Below are positions 26,311 through 34,694 of a stretch of DNA of 64,000 nucleotides, piece after piece. The position numbers and the translations under genes were made by a program. The stretch is taken from assembly GCF_014651115.1 (NCBI RefSeq), contig NZ_BMWG01000006.1, positions 62,001-126,000 on the forward strand, given 5' to 3'. How positions within the stretch are numbered: the first letter of the stretch is position 1; the number at the start of each line of letters is the position of its first letter. The stretch comes from Streptomyces inusitatus (lineage in GTDB: Bacteria; Actinomycetota; Actinomycetes; Streptomycetales; Streptomycetaceae). The notes below the pieces were generated by a model, which was not told the origin of the DNA, searched no databases, and was given only the letters and a program-made list of their open reading frames with translations.

Positions 26311-27041
26311 CGCCCCTCCGCCGGGGGGCCGGAGGATGCCTTGGGGGCCGGGGGGCGCTCGGCGGAGCGCGGCTTCACCCGGACGATCTCGTCACTCGTC
26401 TGGAGCATCGCCTGATGCCGGCCGTCCCAGGACCAGGCCGTGCGGTACTCGTACCCGGGGATCCCGGCCGAGACCGAGCGCAGAATGATGTCCCGGCCCG
26501 CCAGCTGCACGCTCACCAGCTGGTCGGAGGTGGCCATGATCCGCGTCAGCCGGCCCTTCGCGTCGGGCATGTAGCAGCGGACCGCCGTCTGCTGCTCCGG
26601 CATGGTGATCCCGATGATCAGTTCCTCGCGGCCGTCGCCGGTCAGATCGCGGTGGTACGGCACGAGCACCGGGCACGACCTCGGCTTCTTCCCGCAGTCG
26701 CGGAGCTTGGCCGAGGTCTGCTGGTAGATCCCGTCGATGCCGCGCCTGCCGTCGGGGCCGACGGTCTCCTCGGCCCGCAGCACGGCGACCGGATCCAGTC
26801 CGCGCACCCCGCCCGAGGGCACCTTCACGCCCCGGACCAGCGCGGTGTCCGCCTCGCCGTAGTCGTACGGCGGCGCGGTGACCGGCGGCAGCCCGGGCCA
26901 CAGCCGTACGGGGCCGGTGGCCGTCGACGTCGGCCCGGCGCTCTTCACCCGGCCCGCGTCGCCGCAGCCCGCCAGCACGGCGACGGCGGCCGTCACCCCG
27001 AGCAGCGCGGCGTACGGAGGTCGGGGCGGGCGCGGGCGCAA
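26307..27041 (-). CDS. Lipoprotein coupled to sensor kinase
   Basis: This is a lipoprotein of about 244 residues. I choose TTG 27041 as start: AGGAG lies four bases upstream and it gives a compact signal peptide (RPRPPRPPYAALLGVTAAVAVLAGC) with the lipobox LAGC; an upstream ATG would give an atypically long N-region. The mature part has YHRDLTGDGREELIIGITM, a FG-GAP/Ca-loop-like segment, and no enzyme motif. Its stop overlaps the kinase start as ATGA, so it probably modulates that sensor outside the membrane. Confidence 0.85.
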   Translation of the reverse strand: MRPRPPRPPYAALLGVTAAVAVLAGCGDAGRVKSAGPTSTATGPVRLWPGLPPVTAPPYDYGEADTALVRGVKVPSGGVRGLDPVAVLRAEETVGPDGRRGIDGIYQQTSAKLRDCGKKPRSCPVLVPYHRDLTGDGREELIIGITMPEQQTAVRCYMPDAKGRLTRIMATSDQLVSVQLAGRDIILRSVSAGIPGYEYRTAWSWDGRHQAMLQTSDEIVRVKPRSAERPPAPKASSGPPAEGR

Positions 27042-27150
27042 GGCTCTCCTCGTCGGATGGACGGCCGGTCGGTCCGTCCACCATATGCGCAGGGAGATTT
27101 CGGAAACGTCGCGCACCGCCCGGCACCCCGCCGGGCCGGGCCCCGGCGCG

Positions 27151-27528
27151 TCAACGCTGGTACGGATTGCCCCCCTGCGGACCCCGCGGCCCCTGCGGCC
27201 CCTGGCCGTAACCCTGGCCCTGCCCCTGGCCGCCTGCCGCGAAGCCCTGTGCCCCCGGAGCCGAGGGGCCGGAACCGGAGAGCCCGGGCCCGGCCGCGCT
27301 CTGCGCCAGCAGCTGGTCCGCCTCCTCCTGGCTCGCCTTCCGCTCGGCGCCGCAGAACGTGCACTGCGTCGCGAACTTCGTGGAGACGGGGAACAGCGGC
27401 ACGAAGAACAGCGTGAACTTGGTGATCCGCTTGCGCAGCGTGTGCGCGGCCGGGTTGCCGCAGAAGCCGCACACGAAGGTGAGTATCGCCAGCTGGTGGA
27501 TGTACCCCTTGGTACCGAAAATGATCAT
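27151..27528 (-). CDS. Zinc-ribbon membrane-associated protein
   Basis: This is a 125-residue protein. The first ~65 residues hold two CxxC pairs (VCGFCGN and QCTFCGA) flanking a hydrophobic stretch (KFTLFFVPLFPVSTKF), as in small zinc-ribbon proteins. The C-terminal third is Gly/Gln/Pro-rich (GQGQGQGYGQGPQGPRGP) and likely disordered. ATG 27528 overlaps the stop of the HEAT-repeat gene. Function unknown. Confidence 0.82.
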   Translation of the reverse strand: MIIFGTKGYIHQLAILTFVCGFCGNPAAHTLRKRITKFTLFFVPLFPVSTKFATQCTFCGAERKASQEEADQLLAQSAAGPGLSGSGPSAPGAQGFAAGGQGQGQGYGQGPQGPRGPQGGNPYQR

Positions 27529-29699
27529 GCGCCCGGTCTCTCCCTCGTCAGCGCCCGCCGGCACAGGGCCAGCAGCCTCTCGTCCCTCACGATGTCATGG
27601 CTGCCGTATCCCCCGTCCACGGCGTTGTGACGCCTCGGCCGGGACAGCTCGGCGCTCAGCACCCGCTCCGCGCCCTCGGCGCACTCCGCGACCGGCGGGC
27701 CCGCGGTCCACGCCCGCTCCGCCAGCCGCTCGGCTATCGGCACCCTGGTGAACGGCATCGCGCCCCACGAGCTCCGCAGCAGCCGCCAGGCGGGCTCCGG
27801 ATAGTCGGTCACCCGCCACAGCGCCAGCGCCCCGTCCACCCGGGTCCAGGGATCGGAGGCCCGCAGCAGCAGCCGCAGCTCGGGGAAGGCCGGATTGGCG
27901 GTGAGACCCATCGACCCCAGCGTGCAGGCCGCCGAGCGGCGCGTCCCGGAGTCCGCCGAGGCCAGCGCCGCGCGCAGCGTCGGCAGCACGGCGTCCGCGT
28001 CGCCCTCCACCGCCCATAACGCCGTCGCGACCTTCACCCCGAACCCCCCGGGCAGCAGGGGAGCGCGGCCGAGCAGCGCCCGCAGATCGGGCACCGCCTC
28101 CCCGGCGGCCGGGCCGAAGGCGGCGAGCGCCCGCAGCACCAGCTCCTCCACCCACTCCCTGCGGTACTCGGGAGCGCCGCGCAGTATGCGCAGCACCTCC
28201 GGCAGCGCGTCCACCGCCCGCAGCGCCGTGAGCCCGTACAGCAGCGGCCCCGCGACGTCGTAGAGCCGGTGGTCCAGCCGGGTCTCGGCCAGCCGGCCGC
28301 GCAGCGCGGGGGCGAGCGGGGCCGCCGCCGGGCCCAGATGGTCCAGCACATAGCCGAGATCCTGCGGGGCCTCCGGCAGCTCCAGCATCCGCCCCAGCAC
28401 CGGCACCACCCGCGCGTCACCGGCGCGGGCGAGCGCCGCCACCGCGCTGCCGAGCATCCGGGGCCCGCTCGCCCACTCCTGCACCCAGTGCGAGGGCTCG
28501 GCGCTCACGAACTCCGCGAGCGCGTCCGTGGCGGGCGCGGCCAGCTTGAACAGCTCCCCGAGCGCGGTGGCGGCGGCGTTCGCCAGCCGGGGCTCCGCCG
28601 CGTCGAGCTGCTCCCCGATCAGGCCGATCAGCTCGCCGTACTCGCCGCGCCAGGAGCGCAACAGCCCGCTGCTCATCCGGATGGCGTCGATCCGCTGGGC
28701 GGGGTCGGGGCTGCGCAGCTGTCCGGCGAGGAGGGCGGTGCGCTCGGCGACCCGGTCGCCGAGGCCGGAGTGCAGGGTACGGAGGAGATCGCCGGTCCAC
28801 GGCGCGCGCGGCCCGCCCTCCCCGCCCCTGTCCGTGCCCTCGCCGGCTTCCCCGTGAGCGGGCCCGGTCTCCGCCCCGGCCTCCCGCAGCAGGCCCATCA
28901 CCCCCGGCACCACATCGGCGGGCAGCGCCTGCGGCGCGCACCGGGCGAGCTGGGCGAGCGCGGAGAGCCGGAGCCCGGCGTCGTACGAACCCCGGGCGTC
29001 CCAGGCTCCCGGGGTGCCCGGGGGCACGGTTTTACATGGGGCCGGGCCGGAAGCGGGGCCGGGAGTCGGGCCCGGTGCCGGCTCGTAGGGCAGATGGGCC
29101 AGCTCGATCAGCCACTCGACCACCTCGGAGGCGAGCCTGCCGTGCCGCAGCGCTATCCGCCCGGCCGCCTCCACACAGGCGAACCGCACCTCGGAGTCCT
29201 GTTCGATCTTCAGCCGCTCGCGCAACAGGCCGAGTACCAGATCCGGTTCGCCGTGCAGGGTGGCGAGCGCCAGCGGGGCGGTGAGCCGCACCCCCCGGTC
29301 GTCCGAGTCGAGGAGCGCGAGGAAGACATCGGCCCCCGCCGTCACCGCCGAAGAGGCCATGGCGTAATTCGCCGCGTACTCGAACTCCTCGTCATCCGGG
29401 TCGAGTTCTTCGTCTCCGTCCAGATCGATCCCGCCGATGCTGGTCAGCAGCTCGACAATGCCCCCGCGATCCTGGATCGCGGGATCCGCCGCCAATTCGA
29501 GCAGGAACGGTATACAGGCCAATGTCGCGTCGTACACATCGCCTTGATGATGAACCGCGCCGTACATACCGTCGAGCGCGGCCTCGCGCTCCGCCGGATC
29601 GGCGGACGCCAGGCCCCTCAGCAGGCCCGGCACATCATCCGCCGGTCCATAGGCATGCTCCAGCGCGGCCCAGTCGACCTCGTCGATTCCCCCGAACAC
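27525..29699 (-). CDS. HEAT-repeat protein
   Basis: This is a protein of about 724 residues. GTG 29699, preceded by a GGAGGGGG stretch, starts VFGGIDEVDWAALEHAYG. The rest is a series of amphipathic helix pairs typical of HEAT/armadillo repeats (for example RLTAPLALATLHGEPDLVLG, NAAATALGELFKLAAPATDAL, TRRSAACTLGSMGLT). One acidic loop (DGDEELDPDDEEFE) and two Pro/Gly-rich linkers break the array. It is a scaffold with no catalytic motif. Translational overlap with the zinc-ribbon gene suggests a shared task. Confidence 0.87.
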   Translation of the reverse strand: MFGGIDEVDWAALEHAYGPADDVPGLLRGLASADPAEREAALDGMYGAVHHQGDVYDATLACIPFLLELAADPAIQDRGGIVELLTSIGGIDLDGDEELDPDDEEFEYAANYAMASSAVTAGADVFLALLDSDDRGVRLTAPLALATLHGEPDLVLGLLRERLKIEQDSEVRFACVEAAGRIALRHGRLASEVVEWLIELAHLPYEPAPGPTPGPASGPAPCKTVPPGTPGAWDARGSYDAGLRLSALAQLARCAPQALPADVVPGVMGLLREAGAETGPAHGEAGEGTDRGGEGGPRAPWTGDLLRTLHSGLGDRVAERTALLAGQLRSPDPAQRIDAIRMSSGLLRSWRGEYGELIGLIGEQLDAAEPRLANAAATALGELFKLAAPATDALAEFVSAEPSHWVQEWASGPRMLGSAVAALARAGDARVVPVLGRMLELPEAPQDLGYVLDHLGPAAAPLAPALRGRLAETRLDHRLYDVAGPLLYGLTALRAVDALPEVLRILRGAPEYRREWVEELVLRALAAFGPAAGEAVPDLRALLGRAPLLPGGFGVKVATALWAVEGDADAVLPTLRAALASADSGTRRSAACTLGSMGLTANPAFPELRLLLRASDPWTRVDGALALWRVTDYPEPAWRLLRSSWGAMPFTRVPIAERLAERAWTAGPPVAECAEGAERVLSAELSRPRRHNAVDGGYGSHDIVRDERLLALCRRALTRERPGA

Positions 29700-29943
29700 G
29701 CCGCCCCCTCCCAAGAGCCGTGCGAAACTCTTCCGCGCTCGGAACGAGCTGTCGTGACCGAGTGCTTGGGGAGAGTGTGCACCACTCCCAGGACATCGAG
29801 GGGATATTGCCCAGAAGGCCCCCGGCCTGATTTCATGGTCGATAGCGTCTGTCGTCGGATCGGGGCATCGTGCGTATGGGCAGCACGCTATGCCGCGAAT
29901 AAGTCCGTACCAACAAATGCCGGGTCCCGGCGCGGCCGGTCCC

Positions 29944-30717
29944 TCAATCGGTGCTTCGCAGTCGGTATTCCTGAAGGGTGGCTTCCGTGGTGTCCCGGAC
30001 GGAGACCGCGGTGAGACCGGCGGTCGCGGCGAGGGACTCGAAGCCCTCGCGGCTGTGCCAGTGGATCGTCCAGGGGCGGTCGACGACGGTGCTTCCGCCG
30101 CCGTGGTGCCGCTCGTAGCGCAGCAGCGTCGTCTGGGTGCGCGCGGACTCGTCCCGCTCCTCGGACACCACCGACACCCGCAGTTCGGCGCCGTCGTCGG
30201 CGGTGGCGGTGCGTACCCGGCCGAACTGTTCGGCGGGGGTGGGCGAGGGGACGAACAGGGGCACGAGGGCGGTGCCCCCCTCGGCGAGATGAGCGCGGAC
30301 GCCCCGGAGGGCGGCCAGCGCGGTGGCGTCGTCGGGGAGGAGATTGAAGGTCGGCCCGGCGAGAAAGACCGCGCGGTAGCGGCGCGGCAGGTCGAGCGCC
30401 TCCATCCGCTGGTGGTGGACGGTGACGTCCAGGCCCTCCGCCCGCGCCCGGCGGCGACATCGGTCCAGCATGTCCGCCGAGGAGTCGACGCCCTCGACAT
30501 CCAGTCCGAGCCGGCGCAGACCGAGCAGGGGATCGCCGTCCCCGCACCCGAGTTCGAGCGCCGGAGCGCCCGCCTCCTGGACGAACGCCGCGTAGGGGGC
30601 CGGGTCCTGGGACACCGCTTTCAGCGGTCCGTACAGTTCGGCGACGATACCGGTGTAGAAGTCAGCTGGATCCACGGCCCGCACTTTACGCTTCAACCAG
30701 GTGGCCGTCGCCGTCAT
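29944..30717 (-). CDS. Class I SAM-dependent methyltransferase
   Basis: This is a 257-residue protein starting at ATG 30717 (MTATATWLKRKVRAVDP). Motif I is ALELGCGDGDPLLGLR, with the acidic post-I residue in LDVEGVDSSADML. YRAVFLAGPTFNLLPDD is the motif II/III region. It has a C-terminal substrate domain. It lies 13 bp downstream of the ATP-dependent ligase gene and belongs to the NHEJ operon by position. Its substrate and any role in repair are unknown. Confidence 0.88.
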   Translation of the reverse strand: MTATATWLKRKVRAVDPADFYTGIVAELYGPLKAVSQDPAPYAAFVQEAGAPALELGCGDGDPLLGLRRLGLDVEGVDSSADMLDRCRRRARAEGLDVTVHHQRMEALDLPRRYRAVFLAGPTFNLLPDDATALAALRGVRAHLAEGGTALVPLFVPSPTPAEQFGRVRTATADDGAELRVSVVSEERDESARTQTTLLRYERHHGGGSTVVDRPWTIHWHSREGFESLAATAGLTAVSVRDTTEATLQEYRLRSTD

Positions 30718-30730
30718 TTTCGGCCCCGAA

Positions 30731-31756
30731 TCAGAGGCCGTCGTCCGTCTCCGCGCCGCTCGTGTCGTCCGCGCCGCCCGTGTCGTCCGTACCACTCGTG
30801 TCGCCCGTGGCGTCCGCGTCGAGGTCCTGCGGCAGCCGCAGCCGTACCACCGAGGTCGTGCCGTGCCGGGTGGTGCGCTGTTCGACCTCGGCCATCAGCC
30901 CCGGCTCCACCGGCAGATAGGCGATGGCGCCGATCCCGAGGGCCATCGCCCGGGGCGGCTCGCCCGGCACCGCCGCGAGCGGGGGCAGGGCGGCCGCCGC
31001 CTGCGGCCGCAGCGCCGGGGCCAGCGGACTCGTCACCACCGGGGCGTCGTCGTCCGGCACGGTCACCACCAGGGCCGCCGGGCGCTCCGCCGGGCCGGTG
31101 AAGCCGATGACCGCCGCGTCGCGCACGGCGGTGTGCCGCAGCTTCCGCCAGGCCCGGGCCCCGCCCGGATGGGTCTGGTACGTCTGGTCCAGCCGCTTGA
31201 TCACCAGCCCCTCGACGCCGATCGCGGGCAGCGAGGCGTACCAGCTCACCGCCTCCTCCGGGTCCAGGGTCATCGGCACGGCCTGGAGCGGCGGCCCGAG
31301 CGGGGCCAGCAGCGCCACCAGCCGCCGCCGTCTCGCCTCGTACGACAGGCCCCGGACATCCTCGCCGCCCTCCGCGAGCAGATCGAAGGCGGCGTACGAG
31401 GCGGGCAGCCGGCGCGCCAGCGCGGGCGCGCGCCCCGGGGTCGCGGTGGCGCGCCGCTGGACGGCGGCGAAATCCGTACGCCCGCCGGTCCAGACGACCA
31501 CCTCGCCGTCGAGCACCGAGCCCTCCGGCAGCGCCCGCCCCGCCTCCGCCAGATCCGGGAACGCGCCGGTGACGATCCGCCCGGAGCGCGCCTGGAGGAC
31601 CGTCTCCCCGCCCACCCGGAAGATCAGCATCCGGTGGCCGTCGAATTTCGGCTCGTACGCGAGGTTCGCGCCGCGCGGCAGCACGCTGACCGCCTCCGCG
31701 CGGGCCACCCGCAGCGGCGGCCGGAGCGGCGAGTCGGGGCGGGTGGCCGGATTCAT
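30731..31756 (-). CDS. ATP-dependent DNA ligase (NHEJ type)
   Basis: This 341-residue ligase has the adenylation motif I Lys in AYEPKFDGHRMLIF (KxDG, ~38), motif III-like SYAAFDLLAEGGED, motif IV GVEGLVIKRLDQTY and motif V region RAWRKLRHT, followed by an OB-fold domain and an acidic Asp/Thr/Gly tail (GDTSGTDDTGGADDTSG). ATG 31756 overlaps the stop of the polymerase gene (ATGA). It seals breaks held by Ku. It is a stand-alone ligase, so the functions fused in mycobacterial LigD are separate here; no nuclease (3'-phosphoesterase) domain is present. Confidence 0.93.
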   Translation of the reverse strand: MNPATRPDSPLRPPLRVARAEAVSVLPRGANLAYEPKFDGHRMLIFRVGGETVLQARSGRIVTGAFPDLAEAGRALPEGSVLDGEVVVWTGGRTDFAAVQRRATATPGRAPALARRLPASYAAFDLLAEGGEDVRGLSYEARRRRLVALLAPLGPPLQAVPMTLDPEEAVSWYASLPAIGVEGLVIKRLDQTYQTHPGGARAWRKLRHTAVRDAAVIGFTGPAERPAALVVTVPDDDAPVVTSPLAPALRPQAAAALPPLAAVPGEPPRAMALGIGAIAYLPVEPGLMAEVEQRTTRHGTTSVVRLRLPQDLDADATGDTSGTDDTGGADDTSGAETDDGL

Positions 31757-32628
31757 GGCAGCGGCCGGGCCCGGCCGGGGTCGGCCAGCGGGGCGAAGAG
31801 ATCGCCGTACCGCTCCAGCCGGGGGGCGAGATCGGCGAGCGAACAGCTCAGATTCCGGCGGTCCGCCACCTCTTCCCAGGTCAGCGGCGTGGAGACGGTC
31901 GGCTCGGCACGGGCCCGCAGGGTGTAGGGCGCGGCTGTGGTCTTCGCGGCGGCGTTCTGGCTGTGGTCGACGAAGACCTTCCCGGGCCGCAGGGCGCGCG
32001 CCATCCGGTGCAGCATCAGCCGGGGCAGCGCGGCCTCCCCCTCCACGGCGAGGGCCTTCGCGTACGCGGACACCTCCCGGGAGCCGGTCGGGGTGATCGG
32101 CACCATCAGATGCAGCCCCTTGGAGCCCGAGGTCTTCACCCAGGCTTCGAGCCCGTCCGCCGCCAGCCGCTCCCGCAGCCACAGGGCGGCGGCGCAGCAG
32201 TCGGCGGCGGTGGCGGGCGGGCCGGGGTCGAGATCGAGGACGAGCCGGTCGGCGACGCCGGGCCGTCCGGCCCGCCACTGCGGGGTGTGGAACTCCACCA
32301 CCAGGTTCGCCGCCCACATCAGCGACGGGAGATCGTCCACCACGATCTGGCGCGCGCCCGGGTCCTCCGAGCGGGGCACGGGGGTGGTCCGTACCCACGA
32401 TGGCGTACCGGGCGGCGGATTCTTGGTGAAGAACAGCTGGCCCCCGGGCCCGTCCGGATACCGCAGGAAGGAGACCGGCCGGTCACGGAGGTGGGGGAGC
32501 AGCGCATCGGCGGTGAGGGCGTAGTAGTGCAGCATCTCGCCCTTGGCGGTGCCGGTCGCGGGGTGGATGACCTTGTCGAGATTGCTGAGCGCCAGCCGCC
32601 GCCCGGCCACCTCGGTGATCGGCGTCAT
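31753..32628 (-). CDS. LigD-type primase-polymerase (NHEJ)
   Basis: This is a 291-residue AEP-superfamily polymerase domain. Key motifs are LSNLDKVIHPATGTAKGEMLHYY, DRLVLDLDPGP (catalytic DxD), KTSGSKGLHLMVPI and VFVDHSQNAAAKTT. It ends without fused ligase or nuclease. It fills or extends ends during Ku-dependent non-homologous end joining. ATG 32628 is only 46 bp from the divergent ku start codon. Confidence 0.93.
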   Translation of the reverse strand: MTPITEVAGRRLALSNLDKVIHPATGTAKGEMLHYYALTADALLPHLRDRPVSFLRYPDGPGGQLFFTKNPPPGTPSWVRTTPVPRSEDPGARQIVVDDLPSLMWAANLVVEFHTPQWRAGRPGVADRLVLDLDPGPPATAADCCAAALWLRERLAADGLEAWVKTSGSKGLHLMVPITPTGSREVSAYAKALAVEGEAALPRLMLHRMARALRPGKVFVDHSQNAAAKTTAAPYTLRARAEPTVSTPLTWEEVADRRNLSCSLADLAPRLERYGDLFAPLADPGRARPLP

Positions 32629-32674
32629 ACGATGAGAATCCCACGAATAAGGATTTTTCGGAGGAGAGGGATTA

Positions 32675-33781
32675 ATGGTGCGATCCATTTGGAACGGCGC
32701 TATCTCCTTCGGCCTGGTCAGCATCCCGATCAAGCTGGTCAACGCCACCGAGAACCACTCCGTCGCCTTCCGCCAGATCCACACGGCCGACGGCGGCCGG
32801 ATCCGCTACCGCAAGGTCTGCGAGCTGGAGGAGAAGGAGATCCCGTCGGCCGAGATCGGCAAGGGGTACGAGGACGTGGACGGGTCGATCATCCCGATCA
32901 CCGACGAGGATCTGGCGGCGCTGCCCCTGCCGACGGCCAAGACGATCGAGATCGTCGCCTTCGTCCCCGCCGCCTCCATCGACCCGCTCCAGATGGACGC
33001 CGCCTACTATCTCTCCGCCAACGGCGTCCCCGCCGCCAAGCCCTACACCCTGCTCCGCGAGGCCCTCAAACGGAGCCAGAAGGTCGCCCTCGCCAAGTTC
33101 GCCCTCCGGGGCCGGGAGCGCCTGGGCATGCTCCGTGTCGTGGACGACGTGATCGCCATGCACGGCCTTCTCTGGCCCGACGAGATCCGCCGCCCCGAGG
33201 GCATCGCCCCCGAGTCCGAGGTGACCGTCCGCGACGCCGAACTCGATCTCGCGGACGCCCTGATGGACACCCTCGGCGAAGTCGACATGTCCTCCCTCCA
33301 CGACGACTACCGCGAGGCCGTCGAATCCATGATCGCCGCCAAGGCCGACGGCGGCGCGGCCCTTCCCGCCGCGGCCGGCGAGGAGCCCGGCGACGGGCAG
33401 GTCATCGACCTCATGGCGGCGCTGGAGAACAGCGTGCGGGCCGCCAGGCAGTCGCGCGGGGGCGACGGGGACGGCGACGGGGCGCGGGTCGCGGAGGTGA
33501 CGCCGATCAAGGGCCGGGGGAGCGGCTCCGGCGGGGGAGCGGGGGCGAAGAAGACGATCACCGCGAGGAAGACCGCGGCCAAGAAGGCCGCACCGAAGAA
33601 GTCGACCGCGACGAAGAGCACGAAGAGCACGAAGAGGGCGGAGACCGCGGAGAGCGCGGAGAGCGCGGAGAGGAAACCCGCGGCCACGAAGACCACGTCG
33701 GCGGCGGCGAAGAAGCCCGCCAAGAGCGTCAAGACCGCCAAGAAGGCGGTCAGGAAGACCTCCGGCCGCCACGCCTCCTAG
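32675..33781 (+). CDS. ku: Non-homologous end-joining protein Ku
   Basis: This is a 368-residue Ku homologue. The core (~1-260) begins MVRSIWNGAISFGLVSIPIKL and includes KVCELEEKEI, LPLPTAKTIEIVAFV, QMDAAYYLSANG and YTLLREAL. The C-terminal ~100 residues form a Lys/Ala/Ser/Thr-rich histone-H1-like tail (KKTITARKTAAKKAAPKKS and on) that would bind DNA. The RBS GGAGGAGAGGG is strong. It is divergently arranged with the polymerase/ligase operon, forming a complete NHEJ locus. Confidence 0.96.
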   Translation: MVRSIWNGAISFGLVSIPIKLVNATENHSVAFRQIHTADGGRIRYRKVCELEEKEIPSAEIGKGYEDVDGSIIPITDEDLAALPLPTAKTIEIVAFVPAASIDPLQMDAAYYLSANGVPAAKPYTLLREALKRSQKVALAKFALRGRERLGMLRVVDDVIAMHGLLWPDEIRRPEGIAPESEVTVRDAELDLADALMDTLGEVDMSSLHDDYREAVESMIAAKADGGAALPAAAGEEPGDGQVIDLMAALENSVRAARQSRGGDGDGDGARVAEVTPIKGRGSGSGGGAGAKKTITARKTAAKKAAPKKSTATKSTKSTKRAETAESAESAERKPAATKTTSAAAKKPAKSVKTAKKAVRKTSGRHAS

Positions 33782-33840
33782 CCAAGGTCCTGGTCCGGTA
33801 CCGGAGGCGGCGGTTCGCCCCGGCCCTTATGGTCGGAGGC

Positions 33841-34281
33841 ATGGCTGTTCAGCGTATGGACAACGTCGGCATCGTCGTGGACGACCTGGACGCGGCCGTC
33901 GCGTTCTTCGCCGAGCTGGGCATGGAGTTGGAAGGCACGGCACGGATCGAAGGACTCTGGGCGGACCGCACCGTCGGTCTCGACGGCATCCTGAGCGACA
34001 TCGCGATGCTGCGGACCCCGGACGGCAGCGGCAGGCTCGAACTGGCGAAGTACCACACCCCCGCGGCCGGCCGCCCCGAGCCCGCGGCCCCGCCCCCCAA
34101 CACACTGGGCCTGCACCGCGTCATGTTCGCCGTCGACGACATCGACGACACCCTCGCCCGTCTCCGTACTCACGGCGCCGAACTCCTCGGCGAGGTGGCC
34201 CGCTACGAGAACGCCTACCGCCTCTGCTATCTCCGGGGCCCCGCGGGCATCGTCCTCGCCCTCGCCGAACAGCTCGGCTGA
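33841..34281 (+). CDS. VOC-family (glyoxalase/bleomycin resistance fold) protein
   Basis: This is a 146-residue protein with two beta-alpha-beta-beta-beta halves: MDNVGIVVDDLDAAVAFFAELGMELEG, then LGLHRVMFAVDDIDDTLARLRTHGAELLGEV and a final RLCYLRGPAGIVLALAEQL. His and Glu residues at the usual metal sites (HRVMF, LELAKY, IVLALAEQ) are present. It may be a lyase, dioxygenase or drug-binding protein; the type cannot be read. Its stop codon is the first part of a tandem repeat. Confidence 0.87.
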   Translation: MAVQRMDNVGIVVDDLDAAVAFFAELGMELEGTARIEGLWADRTVGLDGILSDIAMLRTPDGSGRLELAKYHTPAAGRPEPAAPPPNTLGLHRVMFAVDDIDDTLARLRTHGAELLGEVARYENAYRLCYLRGPAGIVLALAEQLG

Positions 34282-34359
34282 CTGCCGACTGCCGACTGCC
34301 GACTGCCGACTGCCGACTGCCGACGGGCCGACTGCCGACGGGCCGACTGCCGACGGGCC
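34280..34359. repeat. Short tandem repeat array gactgcc / gacgggcc
   Basis: Six perfect copies of gactgcc (34280-34321) are followed by gacgggcc and gactgcc alternating (gacgggcc three times, gactgcc twice). The array starts inside the TGA of the VOC gene and ends just before the convergent small ORF. A length-variable slippage tract is the simplest reading. Confidence 0.9.
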
Positions 34360-34371
34360 GACCCCCGACGG

Positions 34372-34683
34372 CTAACCGTCGACGACGAACCGCTCGACCC
34401 CGGTGTCGGTGAGCGAGTCCAGCGAGTCGAGCTGCTCGGCGGCGAGGAGCAGCTCTCCGTACTCCGCCCGGAGAACCGGGAGCCGGTAGTACTCGATCAC
34501 CCGTCCGATCTCGTCCATGGCCATCTCGGTCTCGTCGTTCTCCGTCAGCTCCATGACCGACGACAGCGCCCCCACCGGCAACGGCCGGCCCGCGAGGCGG
34601 CGCGCCATGCGCGAGGCGACGGAGCGGATGATCGCCCCGGCCGGATCCAGGGGGTGCTTACCGGGTGGCTGCGGGGGGCTCAT
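34372..34683 (-). CDS. Hypothetical small helical protein
   Basis: This is a 103-residue protein from ATG 34683 (MSPPQPPGKHPLDPAG). The predicted content is helical (IIRSVASRMARRLAG, VMELTENDETEMAMDEIGRVIEYYRL, EYGELLLAAEQLDSL). The length and the acidic helical pattern are loosely like small immunity-type proteins, but no toxin gene is next to it. It sits 11 bp after the VanZ gene on the same strand. Function unknown. Confidence 0.6.
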   Translation of the reverse strand: MSPPQPPGKHPLDPAGAIIRSVASRMARRLAGRPLPVGALSSVMELTENDETEMAMDEIGRVIEYYRLPVLRAEYGELLLAAEQLDSLDSLTDTGVERFVVDG

Positions 34684-34694
34684 ACGCGGAGACT

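Noticed and set aside
26307..27116. ATG 27116 as start of the lipoprotein
   Set aside because: It would put 25 extra residues, including Trp and acidic residues, before the signal peptide; TTG 27041 has a strong SD and gives a normal lipoprotein signal.
34372..34683. Toxin-antitoxin immunity gene
   Set aside because: The small helical protein has no toxin partner next to it, so I left it as hypothetical.
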